Program-made: the position numbers and the translations under genes | Shown: one piece after another, positions 26,013-34,156 of the stretch | How the letters are laid out: each line of letters starts with the position of its first letter | How positions within the stretch are numbered: position 1 is the stretch's first letter | Virus record (IMG/VR): IMGVR_UViG_3300022752_000080 | Span: 1-57,527 of that record | Direction: 5' to 3' (one strand) | DNA length: 57,527 bases | DNA from: a virus | The notes under the pieces: model-generated | Databases searched by the model: none | What the model saw: only the letters and a program-made list of their open reading frames with translations | What the model was told of the DNA's origin: nothing

Positions 26013-26690
26013 ATGGCAAAAGGATTCAAAAAAGAATCAAAAGGAAAATCAAAAGGATATCAAACATTATTTGAAAGAGTAAAAGAAAAAACTGATGGAG
26101 AAGAACAGTCTTTGCAGTGGTATAGAAAGACTGTTCGTTCGATGGCACTTGAATACAAACAGAATCCAGACAAAACAATAAGAGATGAACGCAGAGATAG
26201 AAATGATGATGAGGAAACTCAAGATCAAAATAGACTAAGAAGATACGCAAGACAAGGTAGACTATTCCTCTTCGAATACAAAGCAAAGATAAAGTATCTT
26301 CCTTACTATGATACATTTCCTCTCGTATATGTTATCAAAGCAAACACAGATCATTTTTTTGGATTCAATCTTCACTACCTAGAACCAAGAAAAAGAGTCA
26401 TAGCAATACAAAAGTTAAAAGACGATAGAATTGATTTACCTCGATCATGTCTTCATAAATATATTTTAGACCATGTAGATGGATTCCTTTTGGATCTTTC
26501 TATCAATGAATGGGATACTGCTATTACACTACCAGTAGAACACTTTGTTAGAGAAAGAAGTGGAGTACTAATTCCATATAAATCATCTGATGTGTGGAAA
26601 GAAACCAACGAAAAATATAATGATCGCATTAAAGCCAAGCGTATCATAAAAGGATACGGAAGACCAGAAGATATTACAGACGTAACGTAA
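26013..26690 (+). CDS. Conserved unknown protein between gp4 and gp48
   Basis: 225 residues, strongly basic with a Lys-rich start (GFKKESKGKSKG). A central beta-rich segment (RLFLFEYKAKIKYLPYYDTF; LVYVIKANTDHFFGFNLHYL) is followed by more charged helices. Co-transcribed with gp4, gp48 and gp53, spacing 3 nt, so a virion assembly role is likely. In T4 gene 2 (DNA end protector) neighbours gene 4, but no specific similarity to gp2 could be confirmed by eye. Confidence 0.75.
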   Translation: MAKGFKKESKGKSKGYQTLFERVKEKTDGEEQSLQWYRKTVRSMALEYKQNPDKTIRDERRDRNDDEETQDQNRLRRYARQGRLFLFEYKAKIKYLPYYDTFPLVYVIKANTDHFFGFNLHYLEPRKRVIAIQKLKDDRIDLPRSCLHKYILDHVDGFLLDLSINEWDTAITLPVEHFVRERSGVLIPYKSSDVWKETNEKYNDRIKAKRIIKGYGRPEDITDVT

Positions 26691-27578
26691 ATGGGAATTT
26701 TAAAGTATCCAGAAAATATTAATGGTAGTTCTGACTATATAAAATTTAAATTTTTTGAATACAAGGCACCATATAGTGAGGGAGCGATTACTGGTCCTGC
26801 TTCTGGTCCATTATACAATAGAAGCGCAACCGCATTATCTCCTTCTAAACTTGATGAAATAATAATAACTATGCCAAATGATATTGGCAGTTCTATTGTT
26901 GGAACCTGGGGAGATAGATCTTTTTCTGGACTAGCAGCTGCTGCTATTGGTGCGGTTGGTGGCATTACCAATTTAGACAAAGTAGGAAACAACATTGGAG
27001 AGTTTGTAAAGAAAATGACAGCAGGTGCTGCTACAGGCGTGCTGGAAGATGCATTAAAACTAGCAGCAGAAAAATTATCAACTGCTCCAGGAGTTGGTTC
27101 AAATCTACAACTCAACGATTATCTAGGACTTGTTAGTGGATACATTACAAATCCAAATACAGAATTGTTATATCAAGGTACTCAACTAAGAAATCATGGT
27201 TACACATTTAAGATGATTGCTCAAACTGAAACAGAAGCAAAAGCGATAGATAAAATTGCTACAGTATTTAAACAAGCAACAGCACCAAAAGGGAATACTG
27301 CTAAAATTTTAAATGCCAATGTAAGAAACTTTATTGGCATTCCTAATGTGTGTAGAGTTTCTTTTCACCAAGGAGGAGAAACATCAGAAGAACATCCTTA
27401 TCTTCCAAGATTTAAAACATCTGCCATAACAAGTGTAAGTGTTGATTATATTACCGAGGGACAATACATGACATTTGAAGATGGAAGACCAATAGGACTA
27501 GGACTACAAGTTAATTTCAAAGAACTCAAACTACTCTTTGCTGATGAAATTGGCGAAGGTAACGAAAAATTTAGATAA
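26691..27578 (+). CDS. Baseplate tail tube cap gp48-like
   Basis: 295 residues. The segment NPNTELLYQGTQLRNHGYTF with following QTETEAKAI and the C-terminal strand pair (SAITSVSVDYITEGQYMTF; GLGLQVNFKEL) match T4-like gp48, which caps the baseplate and binds the first tube ring with gp54. A Gly/Ala-rich region near residues 75-125 is probably a flexible insert. ATG follows the previous stop directly. Confidence 0.8.
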   Translation: MGILKYPENINGSSDYIKFKFFEYKAPYSEGAITGPASGPLYNRSATALSPSKLDEIIITMPNDIGSSIVGTWGDRSFSGLAAAAIGAVGGITNLDKVGNNIGEFVKKMTAGAATGVLEDALKLAAEKLSTAPGVGSNLQLNDYLGLVSGYITNPNTELLYQGTQLRNHGYTFKMIAQTETEAKAIDKIATVFKQATAPKGNTAKILNANVRNFIGIPNVCRVSFHQGGETSEEHPYLPRFKTSAITSVSVDYITEGQYMTFEDGRPIGLGLQVNFKELKLLFADEIGEGNEKFR

Positions 27579-27580
27579 AC

Positions 27581-28285
27581 ATGGCATACTTTAACAGACT
27601 ACCCAACGTAGAGTACGACAAAAAACCTTTGACGTTTCCATATTCGGAAACAGAATATGTTCTTATCAAAAATTTCTTTCGTCGTTACAAGTTATCTGAA
27701 TCATCTTTTAACTACAATACTTTATTCAATAAGTATGCCATGATTGATACCGACAGGTTAGATATTTTAGCAGATAAATTTTATGGGAATTCAGAGTATG
27801 ATTGGATTATCGCTATCACCAACAACATCTTAAATACTTATTCTGATTTACCAAAACCAGAAACAAGGCTATATGATATGGTAAACGAAACATACAAAGA
27901 TGCTCCTGGCAATCAATCTACACTTCCTGCTGATAGAATTCATCACTACGAAACAAGAGAAGTAAAAGATAGTACTGGTAGAGTTGTGTTACAAGCTGGA
28001 TTAAAAGTTGAATCTACTTTCTCTAACAGTCCGCTTAAACCTAGCGATGGAAAATTCTATTATTATGATAGCGGATCAGGTGCTACTATGAAAGTAAATG
28101 GTAGTAGTGTCATCACGGCAATCACGAACTATGAATATGAGTTGAAATTAAACGACGCAAAGAGAGAAATTTATATTTTAAAACCTCAATTCGTTCAAGA
28201 ATTTATTTCGCAATTTGAATCTGGCATGGAATACTCTAGATCATCAGCTTACGTTGACAAAACAACAAAACTTTCGGGTAAATAA
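27581..28285 (+). CDS. Baseplate wedge gp53-like
   Basis: 234 residues. ILADKFYGNSEYDWIIAITN corresponds to the gp53/LysM-like signature (YGNPQLYW... in T4), and the C-terminal KREIYILKPQFVQEFISQFE helix is the usual ending. gp53 joins wedges round the hub. Last gene of the plus-strand operon; convergent with gp32. Confidence 0.82.
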   Translation: MAYFNRLPNVEYDKKPLTFPYSETEYVLIKNFFRRYKLSESSFNYNTLFNKYAMIDTDRLDILADKFYGNSEYDWIIAITNNILNTYSDLPKPETRLYDMVNETYKDAPGNQSTLPADRIHHYETREVKDSTGRVVLQAGLKVESTFSNSPLKPSDGKFYYYDSGSGATMKVNGSSVITAITNYEYELKLNDAKREIYILKPQFVQEFISQFESGMEYSRSSAYVDKTTKLSGK

Positions 28286-28304
28286 AAAGGGGGCAGATGC
28301 CCCC
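28283..28304 (-). terminator. Terminator between gp32 and gp53
   Basis: GGGGGC-AGAT-GCCCCC stem with a T-run (TTTTTATTT) on the minus strand, directly after the gp32 stop. The stem may also serve the converging plus transcript. Confidence 0.85.
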
Positions 28305-28310
28305 AACTTA

Positions 28311-29231
28311 TCAGTCTTCTTCAGCGAGACGAGCAAAGTAACTTAGAGCATCGTCATCATCATCGTCAGTTCCAGCAGCAACTGCTACCTTAGGAAGGGC
28401 AGGTTCACGGCGAGCAACGGGAGCGGGAGCAGAGAACTCTTCATCCTCTTCCTCATCCATCACGCGAGTCACCTGAGCGGCGCGGGCAGCAGCAGGAGTT
28501 TGGGTGATACCCAGCACCAGATTCAGACGCTCCTCCAGTTCTTCATAGCTCTTGAAGTTATCAGGAGACACGAATGCTTGGAGAGAGTATGCCTGCTTCC
28601 AGATAGATTCTAGTTTAGAATCATCGGCAGCGAGAGCAGAAGGAGCAGCAAACTCAGACTTATCGTAATTCCAGTAACCAGCAACGTTAGTGATTTTCAG
28701 TTTGAAGTTGGCACCTTCCCACAGATCGAAAGGATTCACGGGAGTTTCATCTTCAAACTCAGGTTGCATAGCGGCAGTAATCTTGTCAAAGATTTTCTTG
28801 CCGAACTTATACAGGAATACTTTACCTTCATTCTCAGGGTTTGCTTTGTCGCTCACCACATAGATGTTGGCGTAATAAGTCAGTTTACGCTTCTGCTTGC
28901 GAGCAGTTTCTTTATCAGCATCACGACCACTATTCCACAGGCGGCGGTTCACCTCACCCACAGGATCTTTCTGACCCAGAGTGGTGAGAGAGTTCTCGAT
29001 ATACCAACCACCATCACCTTGGAAGGCATGGGAATAGAGTTTCACGAACGGAATTTCCTCGCCATCAGGAGCGGGGAGAAAACGAATAACAGCAAAACCA
29101 TTGCCAGCGGCGTCAACGCTAGGTTTCCAGAAGCGGTCATCGCTAGTGGAAGTAGAGTTTGCTTTCTCAAGTTCTTTAGTCAGTGTAGCAAAAGAGTTTT
29201 GAGATTTACGCTTAAGATCAGCGAAAGACAT
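28311..29231 (-). CDS. Single-stranded DNA-binding protein gp32
   Basis: 306 residues. The N-terminal basic region (MSFADLKRKS) is the cooperativity domain. The core has FAVIRFLPAPDGEEIPFVKL, RRLWNSG and LTYYANIYVVSD, followed by NPFDLWEGANFKLKI, typical of the cyanophage gp32 family. The C-terminus is acidic (VMDEEEDEEF, TDDDDDDALSYF), as needed for binding replication partners. It has a strong sigma70 promoter and its own terminator, consistent with high expression. GC content is visibly higher than in the flanking genes. Confidence 0.93.
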   Translation of the reverse strand: MSFADLKRKSQNSFATLTKELEKANSTSTSDDRFWKPSVDAAGNGFAVIRFLPAPDGEEIPFVKLYSHAFQGDGGWYIENSLTTLGQKDPVGEVNRRLWNSGRDADKETARKQKRKLTYYANIYVVSDKANPENEGKVFLYKFGKKIFDKITAAMQPEFEDETPVNPFDLWEGANFKLKITNVAGYWNYDKSEFAAPSALAADDSKLESIWKQAYSLQAFVSPDNFKSYEELEERLNLVLGITQTPAAARAAQVTRVMDEEEDEEFSAPAPVARREPALPKVAVAAGTDDDDDDALSYFARLAEED

Positions 29232-29286
29232 AGGATTACCTCGGATTAATTTGGATTTGGTTTATGTGACACCTCATCACTTAGTC

Positions 29287-29315
29287 ATCATACCACGGGC
29301 AGAGGTCGGTGTCAA
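29287..29315 (-). promoter_or_regulatory. Sigma70 promoter TTGACA-17-TATGAT for gp32
   Basis: -35 at 29310-29315 and -10 at 29287-29292 on the minus strand. The -35 overlaps the stop region of the DUF1825 gene. Confidence 0.85.
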
Positions 29316-29656
29316 CCCTCTGCCTCGATTTCTTTTTCGAATTCGTCAAGTTTTTCTAACATGTTACGCATAAGAGTCATAACATTTTTAGTTTCCCACC
29401 AACCATACAACATCTTAGCACCTTGTTCAATCTGCTCACACATTTCTACTGCGCGAGGATCATCAGAAAGTTTGAGACGAGTGTAAAAGATTTGTTGTTT
29501 TTCAACTAGAGAACGAACAACATTAATATATTCAAGTTGATCTTCTCTGCTGCCCTTCATAGGAGCAGCAAGGGTGAGTTCCATTGCTTTCATTTGTAGA
29601 AACTCCATTTCTTTCGCCTCGTTACGGACGATATCTGAATCAAAGAAGTCGCTCAT
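29312..29656 (-). CDS. DUF1825-family protein
   Basis: 114 residues, mainly helical. The start MSDFFDSDIVRNEAKEMEFL and the region RSLVEKQQIFYTRLKLSDD match the cyanobacterial/cyanophage DUF1825 family (FFDSE.V..EAK..., ..EK..IF..R..LS.D). Function unknown. Its start overlaps the gp33 stop (ATGA), so the two are coupled. Confidence 0.78.
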   Translation of the reverse strand: MSDFFDSDIVRNEAKEMEFLQMKAMELTLAAPMKGSREDQLEYINVVRSLVEKQQIFYTRLKLSDDPRAVEMCEQIEQGAKMLYGWWETKNVMTLMRNMLEKLDEFEKEIEAEG

Positions 29657-29901
29657 ACTAACATTAATTTTGCTCTAGATGTTTTTTTGATGAAGTTTAA
29701 TTGTTGAGCTTCATGTTTTAGTTTTTCTTTTAGTGGTTTTGAAATCAACTTGGGCACAGTCTCCAACTCAATATCATTGATATCACAATAATGAATGATA
29801 GCATCAATATAGCTCATTGAATCACTGTTCACAAGCGTCTCCACTTCTGAAGAGAATCTTGCAACTGTCATAAATTTTTCCTGTAGTATATTATCCTCCA
29901 T
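29653..29901 (-). CDS. Late transcription coactivator gp33-like
   Basis: 82 residues. MSYIDAIIHYCDINDIELET followed by PKLISKPLKEKLKHEAQ aligns with T4 gp33 (MSYLEATTAFLEEN... KFIPSGIIEKIQSEA). gp33 bridges host RNA polymerase to the sliding clamp and activates late promoters of the ATAAATA type found throughout this window. It overlaps the nuclease gene by 11 nt. Confidence 0.8.
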   Translation of the reverse strand: MEDNILQEKFMTVARFSSEVETLVNSDSMSYIDAIIHYCDINDIELETVPKLISKPLKEKLKHEAQQLNFIKKTSRAKLMLV

Positions 29902-30601
29902 AGATTTCCTGGTAGAGTGCGCGTAGTTCGATTAGTCTATCGAGATATTCTTTTTTTGGTTGCTTGATAACAACTTGCGTATTGCCATCTTCGCAAGCAA
30001 CGATAGTTACAAGTTGTTTGATGCGTGTATTATATAGTTCGTAAAACATACAACCATATGCTGTTTCTTGAATATAATAATCTTCCATCCATTCTTCACG
30101 CTTCTCTTCCTTTGAGGTTTTGAAGTCAATGATGGATGGAATACCATCAAACTCACCGATACAATCAACTCGCCCAGCTACTTCTAGGTGATCTGAGTAT
30201 AATGCTGCTTCTTGTAAATAGACCTTAGTGATTCTATTGAGTGTTGGAAGAGCATTTTTAAACATCATAAGGGGGAGGGGTTGCCCTTTGAAGTTGTTCT
30301 CATTATAGCAGTTATTGAGCAAATCTTCAACCATCTTATGAAAGTTTGTGCCACGGGTAGCAGCACGGGTTGAGATTGCTTGTGCTTTATCATAACCGAC
30401 ACGCTGTTTCCATTCATTTAGTTTCTTTTTCTTCTTTGGGCACACCCCAAGAACAGTTGTAATAGATGGATACTTACCACCCGAAGGTGTAGGATAAATC
30501 CTACGACCGTCTACCGTAATAGGCTCAAGTTCAATAGGAGTGAATAACGAAGAATGAACAAAATGATGTTGCCCATGAATACGGTACATTTCTAGTAGCA
30601 T
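29891..30601 (-). CDS. PD-(D/E)XK nuclease, MGME1/RecB-like
   Basis: 236 residues. PSITTVLG near the start, RGTNFHKMVED (the H of the fold), LEVAGRVDCIGEFDG (catalytic Asp), PSIIDFKTSKEEK (DxK) and QETAYGCMFYEL are the successive motifs of RecB/MGME1-type exonucleases. Likely an exonuclease acting with gp32 and recombination proteins. Starts right after phoH. Confidence 0.85.
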   Translation of the reverse strand: MLLEMYRIHGQHHFVHSSLFTPIELEPITVDGRRIYPTPSGGKYPSITTVLGVCPKKKKKLNEWKQRVGYDKAQAISTRAATRGTNFHKMVEDLLNNCYNENNFKGQPLPLMMFKNALPTLNRITKVYLQEAALYSDHLEVAGRVDCIGEFDGIPSIIDFKTSKEEKREEWMEDYYIQETAYGCMFYELYNTRIKQLVTIVACEDGNTQVVIKQPKKEYLDRLIELRALYQEIYGG

Positions 30602-31360
30602 TTAGAATCCCAAATTAATTTTACTAATCAGATAAGAACGAACAAGTCCAGAACGAACAATGTCTTGAACACCAAACTCAACAGAAGCAAACTCTTCCAT
30701 TGTACTAATAATACGCTGAAAGTCAAGAATACCATTTCGTTCGTTGGTGCGAACTAAGTCAGTCTGTTGAACGTCACCAGAGAAGATGATCTTACAATCC
30801 TGACCAACACGAGTAATGATAGAGTCAAGTTCGTGGAAGTTTAGATTCTGCATTTCGTCAACAAGAATAATACAATTATCCATTGTGGTTCCACGAAGGA
30901 ATGATGTAGACCAGAAGCTAATAGTTCCCTGAGTTTTTAGATTACCATACAGTAATTCAAACTCCTCATCAGTGGAAAGTTCAAACATATACTTCACCAT
31001 ATTCTTATAAGGAATTTGGTAAAGCGATGACTTGTCTTCATGGTCTCCAGGTAGGAAACCAATCTCGCGGGTTGCTACAAGAGAGCGAACAATGTATACT
31101 TTTTCGTATGGAGTATTCTCATTGAGAACATCCTTGAGTGCTAGGTAAAGTGCCACAAATGTTTTACCAGTTCCAGCAGCACCATAAGCAAATAGATGCT
31201 TATCATTTTCCCACTCTTCAAACATCTTGCGTTGTGCTTCAGTAAGTGGTTCAATATCCTTAGCGAAATAATCCATGTTTAATGGTTTCTTGCGCTTTAT
31301 TTGTTTGACGCTCATTCCCGATGGAACAGCTTGCTTTGTTTTACGAGTTCTTACGGGCAT
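30602..31360 (-). CDS. phoH: PhoH-like ATPase
   Basis: 252 residues. Walker A FAYGAAGTGKTFVALYLALK, Walker B NCIILVDEMQNLN, and IIFSGDVQQTD downstream are diagnostic of PhoH. PhoH ATPases are among the commonest auxiliary genes in marine phages; the activity is probably RNA-linked and the phosphate-stress link is uncertain. No clear Pho box was recognised upstream. Confidence 0.93.
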   Translation of the reverse strand: MPVRTRKTKQAVPSGMSVKQIKRKKPLNMDYFAKDIEPLTEAQRKMFEEWENDKHLFAYGAAGTGKTFVALYLALKDVLNENTPYEKVYIVRSLVATREIGFLPGDHEDKSSLYQIPYKNMVKYMFELSTDEEFELLYGNLKTQGTISFWSTSFLRGTTMDNCIILVDEMQNLNFHELDSIITRVGQDCKIIFSGDVQQTDLVRTNERNGILDFQRIISTMEEFASVEFGVQDIVRSGLVRSYLISKINLGF

Positions 31361-31361
31361 A

Positions 31362-31592
31362 TTAGAGACGGTTAATGTTAGATCCAGGTGTATCTGCAGC
31401 GCGATTGATAATGTGTTTCCAATCGCTATCAGTTTTGTTTTGCCAGTTTCCTACTTCAGATACCGCGTGTAGTATAGTGGGCAGTTGAGTAATATGAGGA
31501 TTAGCTTCAAGATAAGGTTCTCTTTCTGCCATCATCATCCACTTTTCAAACTCTTCACCTGTATTATTATCTTTGAATTTGTAAGTTGGCAT
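31362..31592 (-). CDS. Small conserved protein with FmdB-like start but no cysteines
   Basis: 76 residues from ATG 31592. MPTYKFKDNNTGEEFEKWM resembles the start of FmdB regulatory zinc ribbons (MPxYxYxCxxC...) but the zinc-binding cysteines are absent. Begins 26 nt inside the end of the upstream gene. Function unknown; an alternative start at 31640 gives 92 residues. Confidence 0.65.
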   Translation of the reverse strand: MPTYKFKDNNTGEEFEKWMMMAEREPYLEANPHITQLPTILHAVSEVGNWQNKTDSDWKHIINRAADTPGSNINRL

Positions 31593-32130
31593 CTTCAATA
31601 AACCATGATGGAGTGGTGGAAGGAGATTTCCATTTCGCAAACGAAATTTTATCTCCGATATAATAGTTACGATATGACTGAATGGTATCTTCAGGCACTT
31701 TATATTTATCTGGCATTGCGAGGGGTGGATCTACCCATCCTGCTTCTAGCATGTTAAATGGAGCAACCCAAAGGTAACTAATTAAACTTTCGGTGCTGTG
31801 ATAGTTTTTATAGCGACGTGTATACTCTACACAACAGTGCTGAAACAAATCAAATAACCAACGATAGTGTGAGCGAGATTGTCTAACCCACACAGCAGAT
31901 GGATGGTTGATGTGACAAGCTTTGTAAAGCACATCTTCCCTAGGTGATGGCAACATGTAGCGTAAAACTGTTTTACCTTTGGGAGATTTCTGCTTATAAG
32001 GAGTGCCGTCGAGCACACGATGAGCGGTAGAAAGAAGTTGAGCGTACTCAACGATCATCTTACACACATGCTTATCACAATGCTCGGCGGCACAAGTGCG
32101 AGGGTCGTAACTGAGATAGAAAATATTCAT
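31567..32130 (-). CDS. Conserved phage protein of unknown function
   Basis: 187 residues starting MNIFYLSYDPRTCAAEHCDKHV, with HVCKMIVEYAQLLSTAHRVLDG and INHPSAVWVRQSRSHYRW. This His/Cys-rich N-terminal pattern is widespread in T4-like and other phages. The conserved histidines and aspartate suggest an enzyme, but no reaction is established. Downstream of thyX in a compact early/middle operon. Confidence 0.8.
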   Translation of the reverse strand: MNIFYLSYDPRTCAAEHCDKHVCKMIVEYAQLLSTAHRVLDGTPYKQKSPKGKTVLRYMLPSPREDVLYKACHINHPSAVWVRQSRSHYRWLFDLFQHCCVEYTRRYKNYHSTESLISYLWVAPFNMLEAGWVDPPLAMPDKYKVPEDTIQSYRNYYIGDKISFAKWKSPSTTPSWFIEDANLQIQR

Positions 32131-32157
32131 AGAGTCTCTGTTGTTGACCCTATTATA

Positions 32158-32790
32158 TCACCATTCCATGGCTTCCGCAACTGCTGGGAACTGCTGCTTA
32201 AAGATTTCTCTACATTGCTCAGCGATGATCATGTGTTCTTTCTGGGTGCCATGGGCAGAGCGAAGATCAATGTAGTGTGCCCACGAGCGCACTGAGCCTG
32301 TCATGTAGATGCGCGTAGGGACTGCTAGAGGCAGCACGAAGCGGGCACACTCCTTGGCAACTCCCGCCTCTAGGAGTCGCTTGTAGAGGTCATTCGCAGC
32401 GATGAAATGCTCCGAGATGGCAGACTCCAAGAAGACTTTTTGCATCGGGTCTAAGTCATCAGTGGAGTTCTGACGATTCTTTTCATCCTGCCTACGAAGT
32501 TCTGGCACAGGAATATCTGCTGCTAAAAGATTGGCATCGGCATAGCGTTGTGAAAACTCTTGGAATGTAAACGAACGGTGGCGCAGGATTTGAGCTGCGA
32601 TGCCACGAGTTGTTTCAATCTCAAGTGTCATATGTGCCTGCTCAAATACAGACCAATGATTATGCTTAATACAATAACGAAGTAACCCCTCATAGTTTTC
32701 GTTATCTTGATTACTAGGGTTAGACACTCTAGCAATATATGCCATTGTCTTTTCCGCATCTGGTGTCACCGAAATAAGTTTAACTGTCAT
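32158..32790 (-). CDS. thyX: Flavin-dependent thymidylate synthase ThyX
   Basis: 210 residues from ATG 32790, chosen because AAGGA lies 8 nt upstream; ATG 32799 has no room for a ribosome binding site. The ThyX motif RHR-SFTFQEFS is intact, preceded by HNHWSVFEQAHMTLEIE and followed by CARFVLPLAVPTRIYMTGSVRSW. Makes dTMP using methylene-tetrahydrofolate, FAD and NADPH. Overlaps the preceding small gene. Confidence 0.96.
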   Translation of the reverse strand: MTVKLISVTPDAEKTMAYIARVSNPSNQDNENYEGLLRYCIKHNHWSVFEQAHMTLEIETTRGIAAQILRHRSFTFQEFSQRYADANLLAADIPVPELRRQDEKNRQNSTDDLDPMQKVFLESAISEHFIAANDLYKRLLEAGVAKECARFVLPLAVPTRIYMTGSVRSWAHYIDLRSAHGTQKEHMIIAEQCREIFKQQFPAVAEAMEW

Positions 32791-33046
32791 TAGATTCATC
32801 CTTCACTTGTTGTTTTAAGTCCATCATTTGTATTTGAAATAATGAATTTTTTTCTAGGCGACGAAGACGTTTTACAGACTCGCGTATTTGTAGATACTTT
32901 CTTTTATCAATTTCTGAAGCATCTGGCGGCGGTGGTTTCAACGCATCATTAGCATAGAACATATTTCTTTGTACAATAGGAGACTCGTAGTTCTCATCGT
33001 TTAAAATTTCTTCTTCACTATTCAATTCAATATTATCTTCATTCAT
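32780..33046 (-). CDS. Small acidic hypothetical protein upstream of thyX
   Basis: 88 residues with an acidic N-terminus (NEDNIELNSEEEILNDENYE), a Pro-rich turn (KPPPPDASEIDKRKYLQIRE) and a coiled-coil-like C-terminus (VKRLRRLEKNSLFQIQMMDL). Overlaps thyX by 11 nt. No family recognised. Confidence 0.7.
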   Translation of the reverse strand: MNEDNIELNSEEEILNDENYESPIVQRNMFYANDALKPPPPDASEIDKRKYLQIRESVKRLRRLEKNSLFQIQMMDLKQQVKDESNDS

Positions 33047-33049
33047 ATA

Positions 33050-33445
33050 TCAAGTAAGACGTAAGGATAAAGTTACTGAAATGACATCACCACTGGTCTG
33101 AACATTGTATGGACCAGTAGCAAATTTTTCTGCCAAGAGTAAAATACCAGAAGCATTAGTTACATAGTAACCATAGATATTTCCTTTTGGTGCTGTAAAT
33201 GTCCAAGTTTGTTGTGGATATGAAGCTGAAGGAGGGGGACCAGCACTAACCGTCCACGAAGAACCTGTCAATACTTTAGGAGTATACCCATCTCCAGTAG
33301 TAACTTCAGTTACAGAAGCAACAACAGTACTATCAGTGATAGCAGCGTTATTAGAAAACAACCTTAGTGTTAATGCCTCTACGGTTGTATCACTTCCAAC
33401 AAGATAAGACAACGCTTGTGTCTTTGCTGATTGATTAATAATCAT
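33050..33445 (-). CDS. Putative virion decoration/structural protein
   Basis: 131 residues, strand-rich and low in charge: LTLRLFSNNAAITDSTVVAS, SSWTVSAG...YPQQTWTFTAPKG, YYVTNASGILLLAEKF, SVTLSLRLT. This beta-sandwich style (LRLF.N, TE.T.G.GY, Q.WTFT) is found in small phage virion proteins. Placement among metabolic genes is unusual for a structural protein. Confidence 0.6.
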   Translation of the reverse strand: MIINQSAKTQALSYLVGSDTTVEALTLRLFSNNAAITDSTVVASVTEVTTGDGYTPKVLTGSSWTVSAGPPPSASYPQQTWTFTAPKGNIYGYYVTNASGILLLAEKFATGPYNVQTSGDVISVTLSLRLT

Positions 33446-33446
33446 T

Positions 33447-33701
33447 TTACCTCTTTTTCTTTTGTTCTTTTGACGGGGAATCCCAAAGCTTTGGATTAAC
33501 TCTACCTTCAGATTGTTTCCAACTCCTCAACCCCGCTCTATATCTATCCCAGTAATAATCAAAAATTTCGATTTGTTTATCTGAAATAATTAAATCATAT
33601 GCAAGTGCTCCATCAATTTCATAGGTAACTAGATAAGCATTATAAGGTAAACCACGATCTTTGGCAATACTAGGATCACAGTTTTGATGGAGAATTTTCA
33701 T
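33447..33701 (-). CDS. Conserved cyanophage-type small protein
   Basis: 84 residues: NAYLVTYEIDGALAYDLII, EIFDYYWDRYRAGLRSWKQS, basic C-terminus ending SPSKEQKKKR. Shares the ATG/TAA junction with the next gene. Function unknown. Confidence 0.75.
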   Translation of the reverse strand: MKILHQNCDPSIAKDRGLPYNAYLVTYEIDGALAYDLIISDKQIEIFDYYWDRYRAGLRSWKQSEGRVNPKLWDSPSKEQKKKR

Positions 33702-34150
33702 TAACTACGTCCTCCCCATTGAATTTGTGGGAATGTTTCTTGTACTAATGCTTTTGAAATTCTATTGTATTTTGTTTGAAGCTTCTTATCTTTCACCAAG
33801 CAAAGAATTTCTGCTTCATCAGGATGAAGATTTTCAAGCATACCCAAAAAGATTTGTTCTCTTTTGCTCTGAGTAATATCAGATCCACCCTTCACAAAAT
33901 GAAACATCTTCTTGCCTTCGTTTTCGAGCAATAGATGATCAGTTCCTTCTGGGGCTGGATTAGTTACATATGGAACTTCTCCTTCAGGTAGCATAGAAAC
34001 TACACTATCATCAAAGTTCCAAATAAAAAGTGAACGAAGAACTTGTGAGTTGTTCTCTAGTAAAATCCTTTTCTTTTCTTCTTTAGTCTTTGCGTTGTTT
34101 GCTTTACGCAGCACCTCTGAAATTAGAGGGCGATATGTTTTAGTTGCCAT
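33701..34150 (-). CDS. DUF6433-like conserved phage protein
   Basis: 149 residues. TYRPLISEVLRKANNAKTKEEK, LRSLFIWNFDDSVVSMLPEGEVPY and MFHFVKGGSDI recur in many T4-like phages under a domain of unknown function. All-helical with a conserved WNFDDSV. Followed 1 nt later by a small gene and preceded by rnh. Confidence 0.78.
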   Translation of the reverse strand: MATKTYRPLISEVLRKANNAKTKEEKKRILLENNSQVLRSLFIWNFDDSVVSMLPEGEVPYVTNPAPEGTDHLLLENEGKKMFHFVKGGSDITQSKREQIFLGMLENLHPDEAEILCLVKDKKLQTKYNRISKALVQETFPQIQWGGRS

Positions 34151-34156
34151 GTCAAT

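Noticed and set aside
31567-32130. Pyrimidine-dimer glycosylase
   Set aside because: The MNIFYL...CDKH start does not match the DenV-type active site; left as unknown.
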